Source: Kiritimatiellia bacterium
GTDB taxonomy: Bacteria; Verrucomicrobiota; Kiritimatiellia; JAFGHX01
Length of the DNA stretch: 53,479 bases
Reading direction: 5' to 3'
Assembly: GCA_016929905.1 (NCBI GenBank)
Contig: JAFGHX010000090.1
Span: forward strand, 1 to 53,479
Both the position numbers and the translations under genes were made by a program. How positions within the stretch are numbered: position 1 is the first letter of the stretch; each line of letters opens with the position of its first letter. The notes below the pieces were generated by a model. The model was not told the origin of the DNA. It saw only the letters and a list, made by a program, of their open reading frames with translations, and made no database searches. Below are positions 11,901-17,727 of this stretch, piece by piece.

Positions 11901-13293
11901 GGACGCGCGCGTTGTGCTGACCGACGACATCTACGACGAATTCAACCACGGGCTCGCCGGGCCCGACGCGATCCGGCAGTTCCTCGCGCACGCCTACGGC
12001 ACGTGGACGCGCGCGCCGCGGTTCGTCCTGCTCGCGGGCAAGGGCACCTATGACTACAAGAACTTCCTCGGCTACGACAGTTGCCTGGTCCCGCCGCTCA
12101 TGGTCAAGACGCCGCAACAGCTCCATGCCTCCGACAACCGGCTCGCCGACCTGGACGGCGATCATGTCCCCGACATGGCGGTCGGCCGCCTGCCCGTGCT
12201 CACGAGCGACGAACTGCTCAGCGCCATCGCCAAGATCCGGGCCTACGAAGCGGGCGGCGCCTGGCGGCAGGCGGTCGTCATGCTGGCCGACAACCCGGAC
12301 GACGGCGGGCACTTCGACGCGGACAGCCACGCGCTCGCCGGGCTCGTCACCCCGGACTATCCCGTCGAGAAGCTGCACCTGCCCGATCTGGGGGCGCAGG
12401 CGGCGCACGATCTGTTGCTGAGCCGCCTCAATACCGGCTGCGGGCTCGTCAACTATCTCGGCCATGCCGGGCTCGGGAACCTCGCCACCGAACGCGTGCT
12501 GACCACCGCCGACCTGGCCGCCCTGCAGAACGGCGGCAACCCGCCGGTCCTCCTCGCCATGAGCTGCACCGTCGGCCGGTTCGCCATTCCGGGGTTCGAC
12601 TCGCTCGGCGAGGCGCTCACGGCCAAACCGGACGGCGGCGCCGTCGCCGTCTGGGCGCCGGTCGGCCTCGCCTGGCACGCCGGCAACCGAACGCTCGACC
12701 GGCTCCTGTTCGAACAGATCTTCTCCGAGCGCCAGCCGCGGCTGGGCGCCGCCATCCTCGAAACCTTCCGGCGCTATGCCGCCGCCGGGGGCCAGCCCGC
12801 GCTGATCGACACCTACGCGCTGCTCGGCGATCCGGCCACGCTGCTGCGCGAAGCCGAATCCGTCCGCCAGTGGCAGCAGCGCCACTTCTCCGAAGCCGAG
12901 CTCCTCGATCCCGCCATCAGCGGCGACCTCGCCGACCCGGACGGCGACGGGCTGCCCAACCTCCTGGAATACGCGCTCAACCTCGACCCGCGCGACGGGC
13001 AGCCGGTCCGCGCACTCACCGGCCGAGTACGCCTGCTTCAGGAAGAGGGGCCGCCGCGGAACGGCGTCACCGTCACCTTCCGCCGCCGAAAGGCCGCCGG
13101 AGCGGTCGCCTATTCGATCGAGCTCTGCGATGAACTCGCTGCCGCCCTGTGGCAGCCGGCCGGCGAGCATGTGCGCGAGCTCGGCCGGCACGACCTCGAT
13201 TCGCTTACCGAAGAGGTGACCGTCCGCGTCCGGCAGGACGACGACACCCGCCCCGTCTTCATCCGGCTCCGCGTCACCCGGCTGGAGCCGTGA
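2917..13293 (+). CDS. Giant secreted beta-repeat protein with C-terminal gingipain-like (C25) protease domain
   Basis: 3458 residues. I use the TTG at 2917 because GGAGG lies 5 nt before it; a GTG at 2983 would give a shorter, more usual signal peptide (YVRALAAAVVCLLAAPAASRA). The body holds about 13 copies of a roughly 48-residue repeat (x-LTAPAGTLxVxG-x-W-x-NDGTF), six at residues 350-650, two near 870-950 and five at 1850-2090. Each later group is followed by an autotransporter-associated beta-strand repeat (near 1020 and 2158). Between them lie an Fn3-like segment (1190-1295), a BNR/sialidase-like segment with KTTDGGATW (1300-1660) and a regulatory-like beta domain (from 1673). DUF11 is at about 2330-2440. 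The C25-type domain starts near 2970 with H3183 in NYLGHAG and C3217 in MSCTVG, spaced as in gingipains. The tail has DPDGDGLPNLLEYAL. Likely an exported surface protein with protease activity (inference). Confidence 0.85.
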   Translation: MGDRATVELHETGSVAWRHVSRVRYVRALAAAVVCLLAAPAASRAATIFSDTYPTTTFGSDYSGSSTLLLDATDVYSAPYAVHADGKGTHIVILTKPTQGYTNVVVSYWWAGYLLESSDTFTTDYTTNGVDWIVIHSMNGGTYPDGGVIGGPGGDSDGVYYLFQTNLAAAADNSDAFQLRFTLFNQNAPDHWYFDDLLLEGEPMGKKFWVRTTTDWNTGSNWTPPGEPTSTDELVIPSAAAAPTLIASEDCGAITITDGELVIESGGTLNVYSNFINESGGTLTMNGGTLAFRGALAQTYFNAGAATLYDLTVDKTAQTLLVASDAVLANDLSVASGAASLATVTVTVSNAVSIAGTLTAPAGTLTVGGAWTNDGTFANSAGTVVFNGATAIGGASVSDFHNVTITGSLTAPAGTLRIGGAWQNDGTFDHASGTIEFNDSATISGTSTSRLNHVTIAGILTAPAAVLEIAGAFTNNGTFNHGSGTVDFVGDTPVGGSAATTFNHVTLTGTLTAPAGTLGIDGNFANNGTFNHGSGTLEFGGDTTLSGAGAFAFNNVTIAAALTAPAGTVSVAGTWQNNGTFNPGGGTVDFNGAAAVTGSSPSTFHHVTISSALTAPGSALYVEGNFVNNGSFTHGSGTVVFQGSGVTTNLGSTTFHNLQCSTGGKTNVFDSAGTVTVNGTLTLAGSPGNMVVLRSTADGSPWALAVAGSASVSLVDVKDSNASGGSTIIAAASQNSGGNSNWIFRNAYYYIAAGGDWNTAANWASSSGGAGGAGVPGTNDAAFLDANSGHCTLDADAGCDSLNTSGYTNTLALGTYALQVIGGFTHAGGTVTIGESAGAGLEVGGALANSAVITCSGASALSCGGDWSNNGTFTPSTGTVTFNGITTISGVSTSSFHNVAISGTLTAPSGTIQVDGDWANDGTFNSGSGTVLFNGTSTIAGANATPFLYVTVPGTLTLGAADRLGDGSRLNVSGTFDLAGYSDAIQALTGAGAVTLGSGTLTITHGIGWTFSGEIGGSGGLVKQGAGQLTLAGANSYTGPTTVSGGTLNVTGSTSIGAVTVNAGAVLTGTGTLGGAVTVEGGATVSGGATNTLGTLNFSSTLALDGRCILNIPGATSCDLLSAAGAVSGTGSVDVVLLGGYTPDVTLYWTNVLGGAGSDYTSITNPITVGGEPNDNYTLQIEGDRLVLRHIGQPFVDNNGGASDVTAGSATLNGELLDEGRGAITISLFWGDDDAGTNAPDWDYEAVLGLTPLGAFSTNVTGLTTNTTYYYRSFASNATQMAWASSTTNFTTPGPGTIDGNLFDATDEFNTSPNVVFISDQVGYVFFVDQENDDPRYRKTTDGGATWQDEVSLGADENWANIAVWYDQWTPGDFGGTRIHIVAVEDKHDDVYYRYLDTSGDTLGAWQVVLDGFSYIPPDNGNVSITKALGGHLFCWVAENIGGTPRGMVARSINGGSTWTDIMGTAEGLTDGGDHGQLLPLDEGDVLLVLEDVSAGTLRSKVWDATTESWDASWADIAGWGADASFAAQWGAALDKYTGDIYLAGANDFNTASTDVAAYKYTQAARAWAALAPVSSNDADLHQAVMAIDENSGNLYAVYIRGPTAGTRGVYYKVSTDDGASWSGENGPISGGASDFRILRCNMMNRDRLFAVWYDEADALVGGTLVDLSRGPLVNVSGAVYAGEGSAPLANGKTVRLVLNALTPSWFTNGTTGGTGAYQISNIRCSNLDTLTVYLDNQPEQGTTVTLTDGATSLTGLDIYTNHVILRCDTTGALAITNMAAYDYDQDTDIAFTANGNTLTVLGADQELYVWTGDSFTPGGDVYTDDVQIQGTYTAGTNQNITVAGDWVNNGTFSPSTSTVTFSNVTAMSGTGTHAFNAVTVTGTLTAPAGTLNVAGNFVNDGIFSNNVGWILFSGSTVVSGLSTSSFHHVFIAGSLTAPAAELGVSGSWINSGTFNHGSGTVAFNGSTAMSGTSTSAFNNVVISGTVDAATALLAVAGAWQNNGTFNPGTGSVTFNGDTTVSGVSTSRFYHVAIAGILTAPAGELKVSGNWQNDGTFNNGSGTVVFDNTTTLGGANVSAFNAVRVTGNVTLGAADRLGDATILSVEGGILNLGGYADTVADVTLVSGQLNDGTLTASRFAVQSGSASAALAGSGPLGKSLTGSVTLSGNNTYSGATTISNGWLLVNGDTSGAGGSVGVQSGAGIGGTGTVGGATAVLGGATVSAGTINTVGTLAFGSTLTLDGQYKANISGTDTNDLLNVTGAATGAGSVDVDFIGGFTPVATTNWTLITGGASSDYSSITNNLTIEGGTDPRYALAVNGNDLILTYTGTEADLGILKFVNDSAPATNEVIQYTLVLTNIGPDTANSIQVTDDLPLGVSYHSHSNGTYNPVSGVWDVASLAAGDSTTLYLCARVDEGTQGIGITNTAAITASDAYDGNGANDAGEAGIVPTLVVLAGFDAALRDGRLVVRWKTAAEYGTIGFHLERLDPGTGTFKRVNPGLLPAVLTAPQGGVYTLVDEAAAPSSPHTYRLVEIERRGGTHTYGPFQVTAQSAEPGGEGGSEGGAESTSGDVLYPETSFTREANTASAETLARLEARAEETGPETEPGTGQAVRIKVDSAGLYRVGAVTVANLFGLSEAEVTGMIQGGLLRLSNRGVAVPYLPLTDGLLFYGVAPEGICTAQNVYRLERNPGPLMAEVSGAGGRATEDAGTPAPEYAIIPPAQDAFFTHTAHFEQNRYAATALFTDPGADFWLWDYFIAGYPPETTEVFNFELPGLATEAGAGGLRHVTLAVRFKGATESGVEGEHYAVLRVNGVPVGETRWSGFAEHEMTVPVSYDSLNAAPNVLEITADQAPGVAWSIFYLDSFDLTYQRRYEAVAERLLCRVEGRATVAVTGFAGPDIRVFDVTDAGWPVRVAGVSVTPAGDAYEVRFTPPNPDGVYYAVSDAGLSVASAIEADAASDLRAPGNTADYVVICPPAFAEAAETLAAYRQAQGMDARVVLTDDIYDEFNHGLAGPDAIRQFLAHAYGTWTRAPRFVLLAGKGTYDYKNFLGYDSCLVPPLMVKTPQQLHASDNRLADLDGDHVPDMAVGRLPVLTSDELLSAIAKIRAYEAGGAWRQAVVMLADNPDDGGHFDADSHALAGLVTPDYPVEKLHLPDLGAQAAHDLLLSRLNTGCGLVNYLGHAGLGNLATERVLTTADLAALQNGGNPPVLLAMSCTVGRFAIPGFDSLGEALTAKPDGGAVAVWAPVGLAWHAGNRTLDRLLFEQIFSERQPRLGAAILETFRRYAAAGGQPALIDTYALLGDPATLLREAESVRQWQQRHFSEAELLDPAISGDLADPDGDGLPNLLEYALNLDPRDGQPVRALTGRVRLLQEEGPPRNGVTVTFRRRKAAGAVAYSIELCDELAAALWQPAGEHVRELGRHDLDSLTEEVTVRVRQDDDTRPVFIRLRVTRLEP

Positions 13294-13347
13294 GCGAAGT
13301 GAATGCCGGAGACTCGCCCGTGGCATGAACCATGGACCGCCAACCAT

Positions 13348-13381
13348 CCCGAATTCGCGAGTTCCCACTCGCGAATTCGGG
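13348..13381 (+). terminator. 14-bp perfect hairpin downstream of the giant gene
   Basis: CCCGAATTCGCGAG and its exact complement are separated by a 6-nt loop, 55 nt after the stop codon. The position fits a terminator, but there is no T-tract, so it could equally be one of the local palindromic repeats. Confidence 0.4.
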
Positions 13382-13514
13382 CCGGCCCGAGCCGATTGCG
13401 CTGCAGAGGCGCGGCGGCCAGCCGCCGAGCACCCCACCAGAACGCACACCTTGTCGAAGCGAACAGCGGACAGCATAGCCGCGAAAGGGCGCAAAGGACG
13501 CAAAAGGGGCAAGG

Positions 13515-13895
13515 ATGGGGCCGGCCCACTCTCCGCTTGACTCCGCCGTCCGCAGCCTCGACACTCCAGCCATGCCCGACACGTACGGCAAAGACCCGGA
13601 TATCGTCACGCGGCACATCGCGGGCGAGTCGCTCCTGATCCCGATCCGCGGCAAGCTGGCGGACCTGCAAACGATCTACGCGCTGAACCCCGTCGCCGAG
13701 TTCATCTGGGCTCGAATCGACGGGACGCACACGCTCGCGCACATTGTCGATGAGGTGACCGCGACGTTCGAGGTCAGCCGCGAGCAGGCCGAACGGGACA
13801 CGCGGGAGTTCGTCCAGGCGCTGCTCGGCGAGAACCTGGTCCGCCTGGCAGCCGGGACTCCGGGAGCCCCGGACACGCCCGAGCGGAACCGTTAG
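13515..13895 (+). CDS. PqqD-like RiPP recognition protein
   Basis: A 126-residue protein of the PqqD family (winged-helix RiPP recognition element). The family features are IAGESLLIPIRG (the strand that follows the start), the LNPVAEFIW helix, the DGTHTLAHIVDEV turn-helix and the final helices with EQAERDTREFVQALL. Proteins of this type bind the leader of a precursor peptide and present it to a modifying enzyme. The ATG at 13515 has AAGGGG 5 nt before it; family similarity only starts at the second ATG (13572), which lacks such a site, so the first 19 residues may not be translated. It lies 235 nt before a radical SAM/SPASM gene, and a YxxPxL-bearing small peptide follows, which is the usual context of such proteins. 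Confidence 0.85.
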   Translation: MGPAHSPLDSAVRSLDTPAMPDTYGKDPDIVTRHIAGESLLIPIRGKLADLQTIYALNPVAEFIWARIDGTHTLAHIVDEVTATFEVSREQAERDTREFVQALLGENLVRLAAGTPGAPDTPERNR

Positions 13896-13938
13896 GCCCG
13901 GGTTGAGTCCGCGTGCGACTCGCGGATGTGTGGACGTT

Positions 13939-14025
13939 CGCGGCTCGCGAGGACGCTCGCCCTCCAGTCTTGCGCCGGGAGGCAGGGGCGAGCGGAGTGG
14001 AGGGCGAGCGTCCTCGCGAGCCGCG
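13939..14025. repeat. Long perfect palindrome, copy 1 (GCTCGCGAGGACGCTCGC family)
   Basis: Arms of 28 nt at 13939-13966 and 13998-14025 are exactly complementary, with a 31-nt loop. It fills most of the gap between the PqqD-like and radical SAM genes. A second copy with 25-nt arms lies at 15669-15734, and a damaged single arm at 35794-35818. Downstream, around 14050-14086, is a copy of another dispersed motif (GAGCGAAGGCGGGTTCTCGA). Confidence 0.95.
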
Positions 14026-14130
14026 TGCCCCAATGAGACGCCGGCGGCGGAAGCTCTGAGCGAAGGCGGGTTCTCGAGCAAGTTGGGGGACAGTCCGGCT
14101 GCCGACCGGCGGCTTCCGGAACGACTGACC

Positions 14131-15195
14131 ATGAACACCGCATGCCCGAGCGACAGCGCGTATTTCCTGGCGCTGAACCGCCGGTGCCGCGAGCAGCGCG
14201 TGCCGCTGTCGGGCACCGTGGACCTGACGCTGCGCTGCAATCTGCGCTGCCGGCACTGCTACGCGGCCGATGCGCCGGCCGGCGAATCGGGCAGCGAGCT
14301 GCCGACGGAACGGCTGCTTGCGCTGTTCGACGAGCTCGTCGACGCCGGCTGTCTGTTCCTGCTGTTCACGGGCGGCGAGCCGCTGTTGCGCCGCGATTTC
14401 GCCCGCATCTATACGCACGCGAAGCGCGCCGGGCTCATGGTCACGGTATTCGCGAACGGGACGCTCATCGATGAAGAGGCCGCGTGCCTGTTCGCCGATC
14501 TGCCGCCGCGCGCGGTCGAAATCAGCCTCTACGGAGCAACGGCGGCGACGCACGACGCCGTCACCGGCGTGCCCGGCTCCTTCGCGCGGGCGCGAGCCGG
14601 GCTCGACCGCCTGCTCGCCCGGCGCGTCCCGGTCAAACTCAAGACCGTGCTGATGACGCTCAACGACCACGAGTTCGAGGCCATGGAAGAACTGGCGCGG
14701 GCGTGCGGGGTCAAGTTCCGCGTCGACCCCGCCATTTTCCCGCGCTTCAACGGCGACCGCGCGCCGCTCGCGCTGCGCGTACCCGCCGAACGCGCCGTCG
14801 CCTGCGAGCTGGCCGATCCCGAACGGCTGAAGGGCTGGCGCACCTACTTCGAACGGGCGCACGGTCGGCCGCTGCCGGACAGACTCTACCAGTGCGCCGC
14901 CGGGATCACCTCGTTCCATGTCGATTCCTCCGGCAACATCCAGCCCTGCGTCATGACGCCGCATCTGAAAGTCCCGCTCCGGGAAGGCCGGTTCCGCGAC
15001 GCATGGGCGCGAGTCGGCCCGCTCGTCGCCGCCCGCTCGCCCGGCCCGGCCTTTCCGTGCAATACCTGCGACAAACGCGCGGTCTGCGGGTTCTGCCCCG
15101 GCTTCTTCAGGCTCGAAAACGGCGTCGAAACCGCGCATTCCCACTACCTCTGCGCGCTCGGCGAACGGCGGCTGCGGCAGTTGAAGCGCGGCTAG
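14131..15195 (+). CDS. Radical SAM/SPASM peptide-modifying enzyme
   Basis: A 354-residue protein. The radical SAM cluster motif is C36-x3-C40-x2-C43 (CNLRCRHCY), followed by FTGGEPLL, the usual SAM-contact segment. The C-terminal SPASM domain has a full set of auxiliary cluster ligands: C255, C273, C310, C313, C319, C322 and C341. Such enzymes install carbon-carbon, thioether or epimer modifications on ribosomal peptides; which one cannot be read here. The frame is open back to 13903, but the upstream part is repeat DNA and the protein similarity begins at MNTACPSDSAYFLALNRRC, so I start at the ATG 14131; no strong ribosome binding site is visible. Its neighbours are a PqqD-like protein upstream and a precursor-like peptide 173 nt downstream. 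Confidence 0.9.
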   Translation: MNTACPSDSAYFLALNRRCREQRVPLSGTVDLTLRCNLRCRHCYAADAPAGESGSELPTERLLALFDELVDAGCLFLLFTGGEPLLRRDFARIYTHAKRAGLMVTVFANGTLIDEEAACLFADLPPRAVEISLYGATAATHDAVTGVPGSFARARAGLDRLLARRVPVKLKTVLMTLNDHEFEAMEELARACGVKFRVDPAIFPRFNGDRAPLALRVPAERAVACELADPERLKGWRTYFERAHGRPLPDRLYQCAAGITSFHVDSSGNIQPCVMTPHLKVPLREGRFRDAWARVGPLVAARSPGPAFPCNTCDKRAVCGFCPGFFRLENGVETAHSHYLCALGERRLRQLKRG

Positions 15196-15328
15196 AATTC
15201 GCGCCGGATGCCCGGGGCCGGATGCCGGATACCCGTGTTGTCCGCCATAGCCGGCGCCGACGGCGCAAGCCGAGTAGGCGTGGAGAATTCGGCGCGTCTT
15301 CGTGCCGATATCCTGCGCTGGGTTTGGC

Positions 15329-15357
15329 TTTACCCACGCGACATGATGCGATATACT
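15329..15357 (+). promoter_or_regulatory. Candidate promoter of the precursor-peptide gene
   Basis: TTTACC (15329-15334), a 17-nt spacer and TATACT (15352-15357) resemble a sigma-70 promoter. The ATG of the small peptide is only 12 nt after the -10 box, so the transcript would have almost no leader. This would let the peptide be made at a higher level than the enzymes around it (inference). Confidence 0.4.
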
Positions 15358-15368
15358 CACGGGTGACA

Positions 15369-15548
15369 ATGAGCGAAAACGCAGAACAGGATGCCCGGCG
15401 CAGACGGCCCTACGAGAAGCCGCAGCTTCGCAAGATCGAGCTGGCCGCCGAAGAGGTGCTCGGCGGCGACTGCAAACTGCCGACCGGCGGGATCGCGTTC
15501 GGCGCCGTGCCCTGCCCGGCGAACGGGTGCGAGCTGGGCGGGTCGTAG
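15369..15548 (+). CDS. Putative RiPP precursor peptide (59 residues)
   Basis: A very short gene with a complete frame, ATG to TAG. The N-terminal half is charged and holds Y15-E-K-P18-Q-L20, matching the YxxPxL motif of lasso-type leaders that PqqD-like B1 proteins bind. Next comes a helical segment IELAAEEVLGG, and then a glycine-rich core from about residue 34 with cysteines at 35, 49 and 54 and threonine at 39. The last residue is S59. The Gly-Gly at 32-33 would be a natural leader cleavage point. Directly upstream is a radical SAM/SPASM gene and downstream is an HPr-kinase-like gene. HPr-kinase-like enzymes of lasso clusters phosphorylate a C-terminal serine, which this peptide has. Identity as a precursor is inferred from motif, size and neighbours. 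Confidence 0.75.
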   Translation: MSENAEQDARRRRPYEKPQLRKIELAAEEVLGGDCKLPTGGIAFGAVPCPANGCELGGS

Positions 15549-15668
15549 CCGGGCGAACCGCCGGGCAGCTTTCGAACCTTGCGGTGGCCGCCCGAGCCCC
15601 CTCCCCTTTGCCCTTTGACTTTCGAGCTTGGACCTGCAACCATGGACCATGAGTTCACTCCAGGCACC

Positions 15669-15734
15669 CGGCTCGCGAGGACGCTCGCCCTCCCGATATA
15701 GGGTTGACTGGAGGGCGAGCGTCCTCGCGAGCCG
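15669..15734 (+). repeat. Long perfect palindrome, copy 2, followed by a T-tract
   Basis: Arms of 25 nt (15669-15693, 15710-15734) are exactly complementary, with a 16-nt loop, and CTTTTT follows on the plus strand. It lies between the precursor-like gene and the kinase gene. It belongs to the same family as 13939-14025 but could also work as an intrinsic terminator that keeps peptide expression apart from the downstream gene. Confidence 0.85.
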
Positions 15735-15755
15735 CTTTTTGGGGCGGACTCACGC

Positions 15756-16679
15756 ATGAACCGTCAATCGCTCTGCCTGACCATCGCGGACTTGACCTTC
15801 CAGATCAGCGCGGCGTTGCCGCTCCGCCACGAGGATCCGCAGCACGCCTACGACGCCTTTCTCTCGGCCGGGCGGCCCGGCCCCGACACGGTGGCGCTGC
15901 CGGTCCGTCTGGACGTCGGCCCCTTCACGCCGCCGGCGGGCTGGCGCAGGATTTTCGAGAGCGGGCGCACGTGGCGCCTGTTCACCGACGACGCGGCGCG
16001 CTACATCGTGCGGACGGTGTCGGGCATGCCCGATCCGCTCTGGGTCGCCCGCCTGCCGCGCGACCTGTCCGGCGTGACGGTGACCTGTTCCGAGCGACTG
16101 GTGAGCGATGCGGACGGCGGGCGGACGCTTGCGAACCCGGTCCGCTACCCGCTCGATCAACTGCTCACCCTGTACGTGCTCGCCCGGCACGGCGGGCTCA
16201 TCCTTCACGCCGCCGGCGCCGTGCTCAACGGGCGCGCCCTGGTCTTCCCCGGCAAGTCCGGCGCCGGCAAGAGCACGCTGGCCAGGTGCCTCGCCGGCCG
16301 GCCGGAATTCCGGCTGCTGAGCGACGACCGAATCGTCGCGCGGACGCCCGGCCCGCCCGCTGTTTCGATTGCCGCCCACGGCACTCCCTGGCCGGGCGAC
16401 GCCGGCATCGCCCGCAACGCGGGCGCGCCGCTCGCCGCGCTCTTCTTTCTCGAACACGGCCGCTCCAACACGATCCGCGAACTCCGGCGGGACCAGGCTC
16501 TCGAGCGGCTGCTGCCCGCCGCGTCCGTGCCCTGGCACGATCGCGAGACGCTCCCCGCCGTCCTCGATTTCGCCGATCAGCTCCTCGCCCGCACGCCCGC
16601 GTTCGCCTTCGCCTTCACGCCGGTGCACGCCGCGGCCGAGTCTGTGCTGGATTGGTCGCGCGCGCATCAACCGTCGTAA
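15756..16679 (+). CDS. HPr-kinase-like (HprK C-terminal domain) protein
   Basis: A 307-residue protein. The second half is an HprK-type P-loop domain: LHAAGAVLNGRALVFPG, then the Walker A loop GKSGAGKS at 166-173, the SDDR Walker B segment at 189-192, and a glycine-rich GDAGI loop. The N-terminal 130 residues are unlike the HprK N-domain. True HPr kinases act on the PTS protein HPr; this shorter single-copy type is common in peptide clusters, where relatives phosphorylate the terminal serine of lasso precursors. The preceding small gene encodes a peptide ending in serine, which makes it the likely substrate (inference). The ATG at 15756 lies 22 nt after the palindrome, with no strong ribosome binding site. 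Confidence 0.8.
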   Translation: MNRQSLCLTIADLTFQISAALPLRHEDPQHAYDAFLSAGRPGPDTVALPVRLDVGPFTPPAGWRRIFESGRTWRLFTDDAARYIVRTVSGMPDPLWVARLPRDLSGVTVTCSERLVSDADGGRTLANPVRYPLDQLLTLYVLARHGGLILHAAGAVLNGRALVFPGKSGAGKSTLARCLAGRPEFRLLSDDRIVARTPGPPAVSIAAHGTPWPGDAGIARNAGAPLAALFFLEHGRSNTIRELRRDQALERLLPAASVPWHDRETLPAVLDFADQLLARTPAFAFAFTPVHAAAESVLDWSRAHQPS

Positions 16680-16761
16680 GGCTCCCAAGTAGATGACGCA
16701 CCGGTTGGTCCAGACGCCGCGGATTCACGCGTATTTACGGATCAGGGGCCGGCCCGCGCCC

Positions 16762-16790
16762 TTGACACCGCCCCCTCCGTGAGGCACCCT
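16762..16790 (+). promoter_or_regulatory. Weak promoter candidate before the lipoprotein gene
   Basis: A perfect TTGACA (16762-16767) lies 42 nt before the lipoprotein ATG. The hexamer at 17-nt spacing (CACCCT) is a poor -10 box, so the call rests on the -35 only. Confidence 0.25.
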
Positions 16791-16809
16791 TACCGCAGGA
16801 GGTCGCCCG

Positions 16810-17229
16810 ATGAAGACGTCTGCCTTGCGCACCGTCGCCGCCACGCTGGCCGCGCTGCTCTGCCTGCTCCCGCTCGGCTGCGAGGACGAAGAGGATGAGG
16901 TCGAGATCAGCATGGTGCGCGGGCAATCCGCCTATGTCGACGTGCAAGTGTGGATCTGCGGGGGAAACGACAAGCTCTATTCGTGCTATGCGGAAATCGA
17001 GGAGGCGGATCTGGCGAACCTGGATGTCCTCATCGCCAGCGCCGGGATCGTCGACTACCGGCACTGCCGTGCGCAGCTCAGGATCCACGTGCTCGAGGAT
17101 GCGGCGCCCGGCACCTACGACGTGGTCGTCCGCTTCCATGCCACCTACGAAGACGCCGCGTTCGGGTCATGGGCCGATGCCGAGGAGGACGCGGTCGTCC
17201 GGGTCACCGTGCCGGCGCCGGCGGAGTAG
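16810..17229 (+). CDS. Small secreted lipoprotein of unknown function
   Basis: A 139-residue protein with a strong AGGAGG ribosome binding site 7 nt before the ATG. The signal peptide ends in the lipobox L-P-L-G-C (C24 by my count), after which comes a very acidic run EDEEDEVE. The rest is a single beta-rich domain that contains further cysteines (WICGG, YSC, RHC) and ends with PGTYDVVVRFHATYEDAAFG. I do not recognise the family. It follows the kinase gene by 130 nt on the same strand and could belong to the peptide locus as a surface partner, but this is only positional. Confidence 0.7.
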   Translation: MKTSALRTVAATLAALLCLLPLGCEDEEDEVEISMVRGQSAYVDVQVWICGGNDKLYSCYAEIEEADLANLDVLIASAGIVDYRHCRAQLRIHVLEDAAPGTYDVVVRFHATYEDAAFGSWADAEEDAVVRVTVPAPAE

Positions 17230-17416
17230 TCCGCCTGCAGGCGCAGCCTGCGTGAATCCGCTACCGGAACGATTGCCCGCGAAGACGCGCGGCGGAGCGA
17301 GAGCGGAGATCCGTCCGTGGCGGCGTTGACGGCTGCACGAACGCGTCTTGCCCGCGAAAGCACGCGAAAGAAGCGCGAAAAGGTCTTACGCAACTCGTGC
17401 GCCGGTGTGCGACCCA

Positions 17417-17500
17417 GCAGCAACTTTGAACTGTTTGCGCCCGTGGCCGGGCTCGTTCCCCGCCGAATTCTTCCCGGCGCAAACAACTCAAAGTTGCTGC
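17417..17500. repeat. Large dispersed hairpin, copy A
   Basis: Arms of 25 nt at 17417-17441 (GCAGCAACTTTGAACTGTTT...) and 17476-17500 pair at 23 of 25 positions. The two mismatches are adjacent (AC opposite AC). The 34-nt loop is unrelated to that of copy B (30891-30972), but both arms and both mismatches are the same. Upstream in both copies is a run of CGCGAAAG-type sequence. Confidence 0.95.
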
Positions 17501-17534
17501 GAACGCCTTTCCTTCACGCTCTGAAAGGCGCGCG

Positions 17535-17591
17535 TTGCGGGAATCGAAGCTTGTGCCACGCTGCGCGGCGCAAGCCTTTCGATTCCCGCAA
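17535..17591. repeat. Second inverted repeat next to hairpin copy A
   Basis: TTGCGGGAATCGAAGCTTG at 17535-17553 pairs with 17571-17591, apart from a 2-nt indel. The right arm motif CCTTTCGATTCCCG recurs after hairpin copy B near 31020, so the two structures seem to form one composite element. Confidence 0.75.
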
Positions 17592-17727
17592 TCCGCCACC
17601 GGCGGATCTCCGCTGCGCTCCGACACCTCGTCACACACCGCCAATCCCGCTCGCAAGCCCGACAGCCCTTTGGCGCCCTTTTCGCGGAATTTCGCGGGCA
17701 GGAAAAGGGCGCAGCCGACGCCGAGAC

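Noticed and set aside
13903..14130. 76-residue N-terminal extension of the radical SAM protein
   Set aside because: The extension is encoded by the palindromic repeat and other dispersed motifs, and similarity starts at the ATG 14131.
17417..17500. Integron attC site
   Set aside because: The hairpin is long and AAC/GTT-like triplets occur in it, but there is no integrase, no cassette array and the arms pair almost fully without the typical extrahelical bases.
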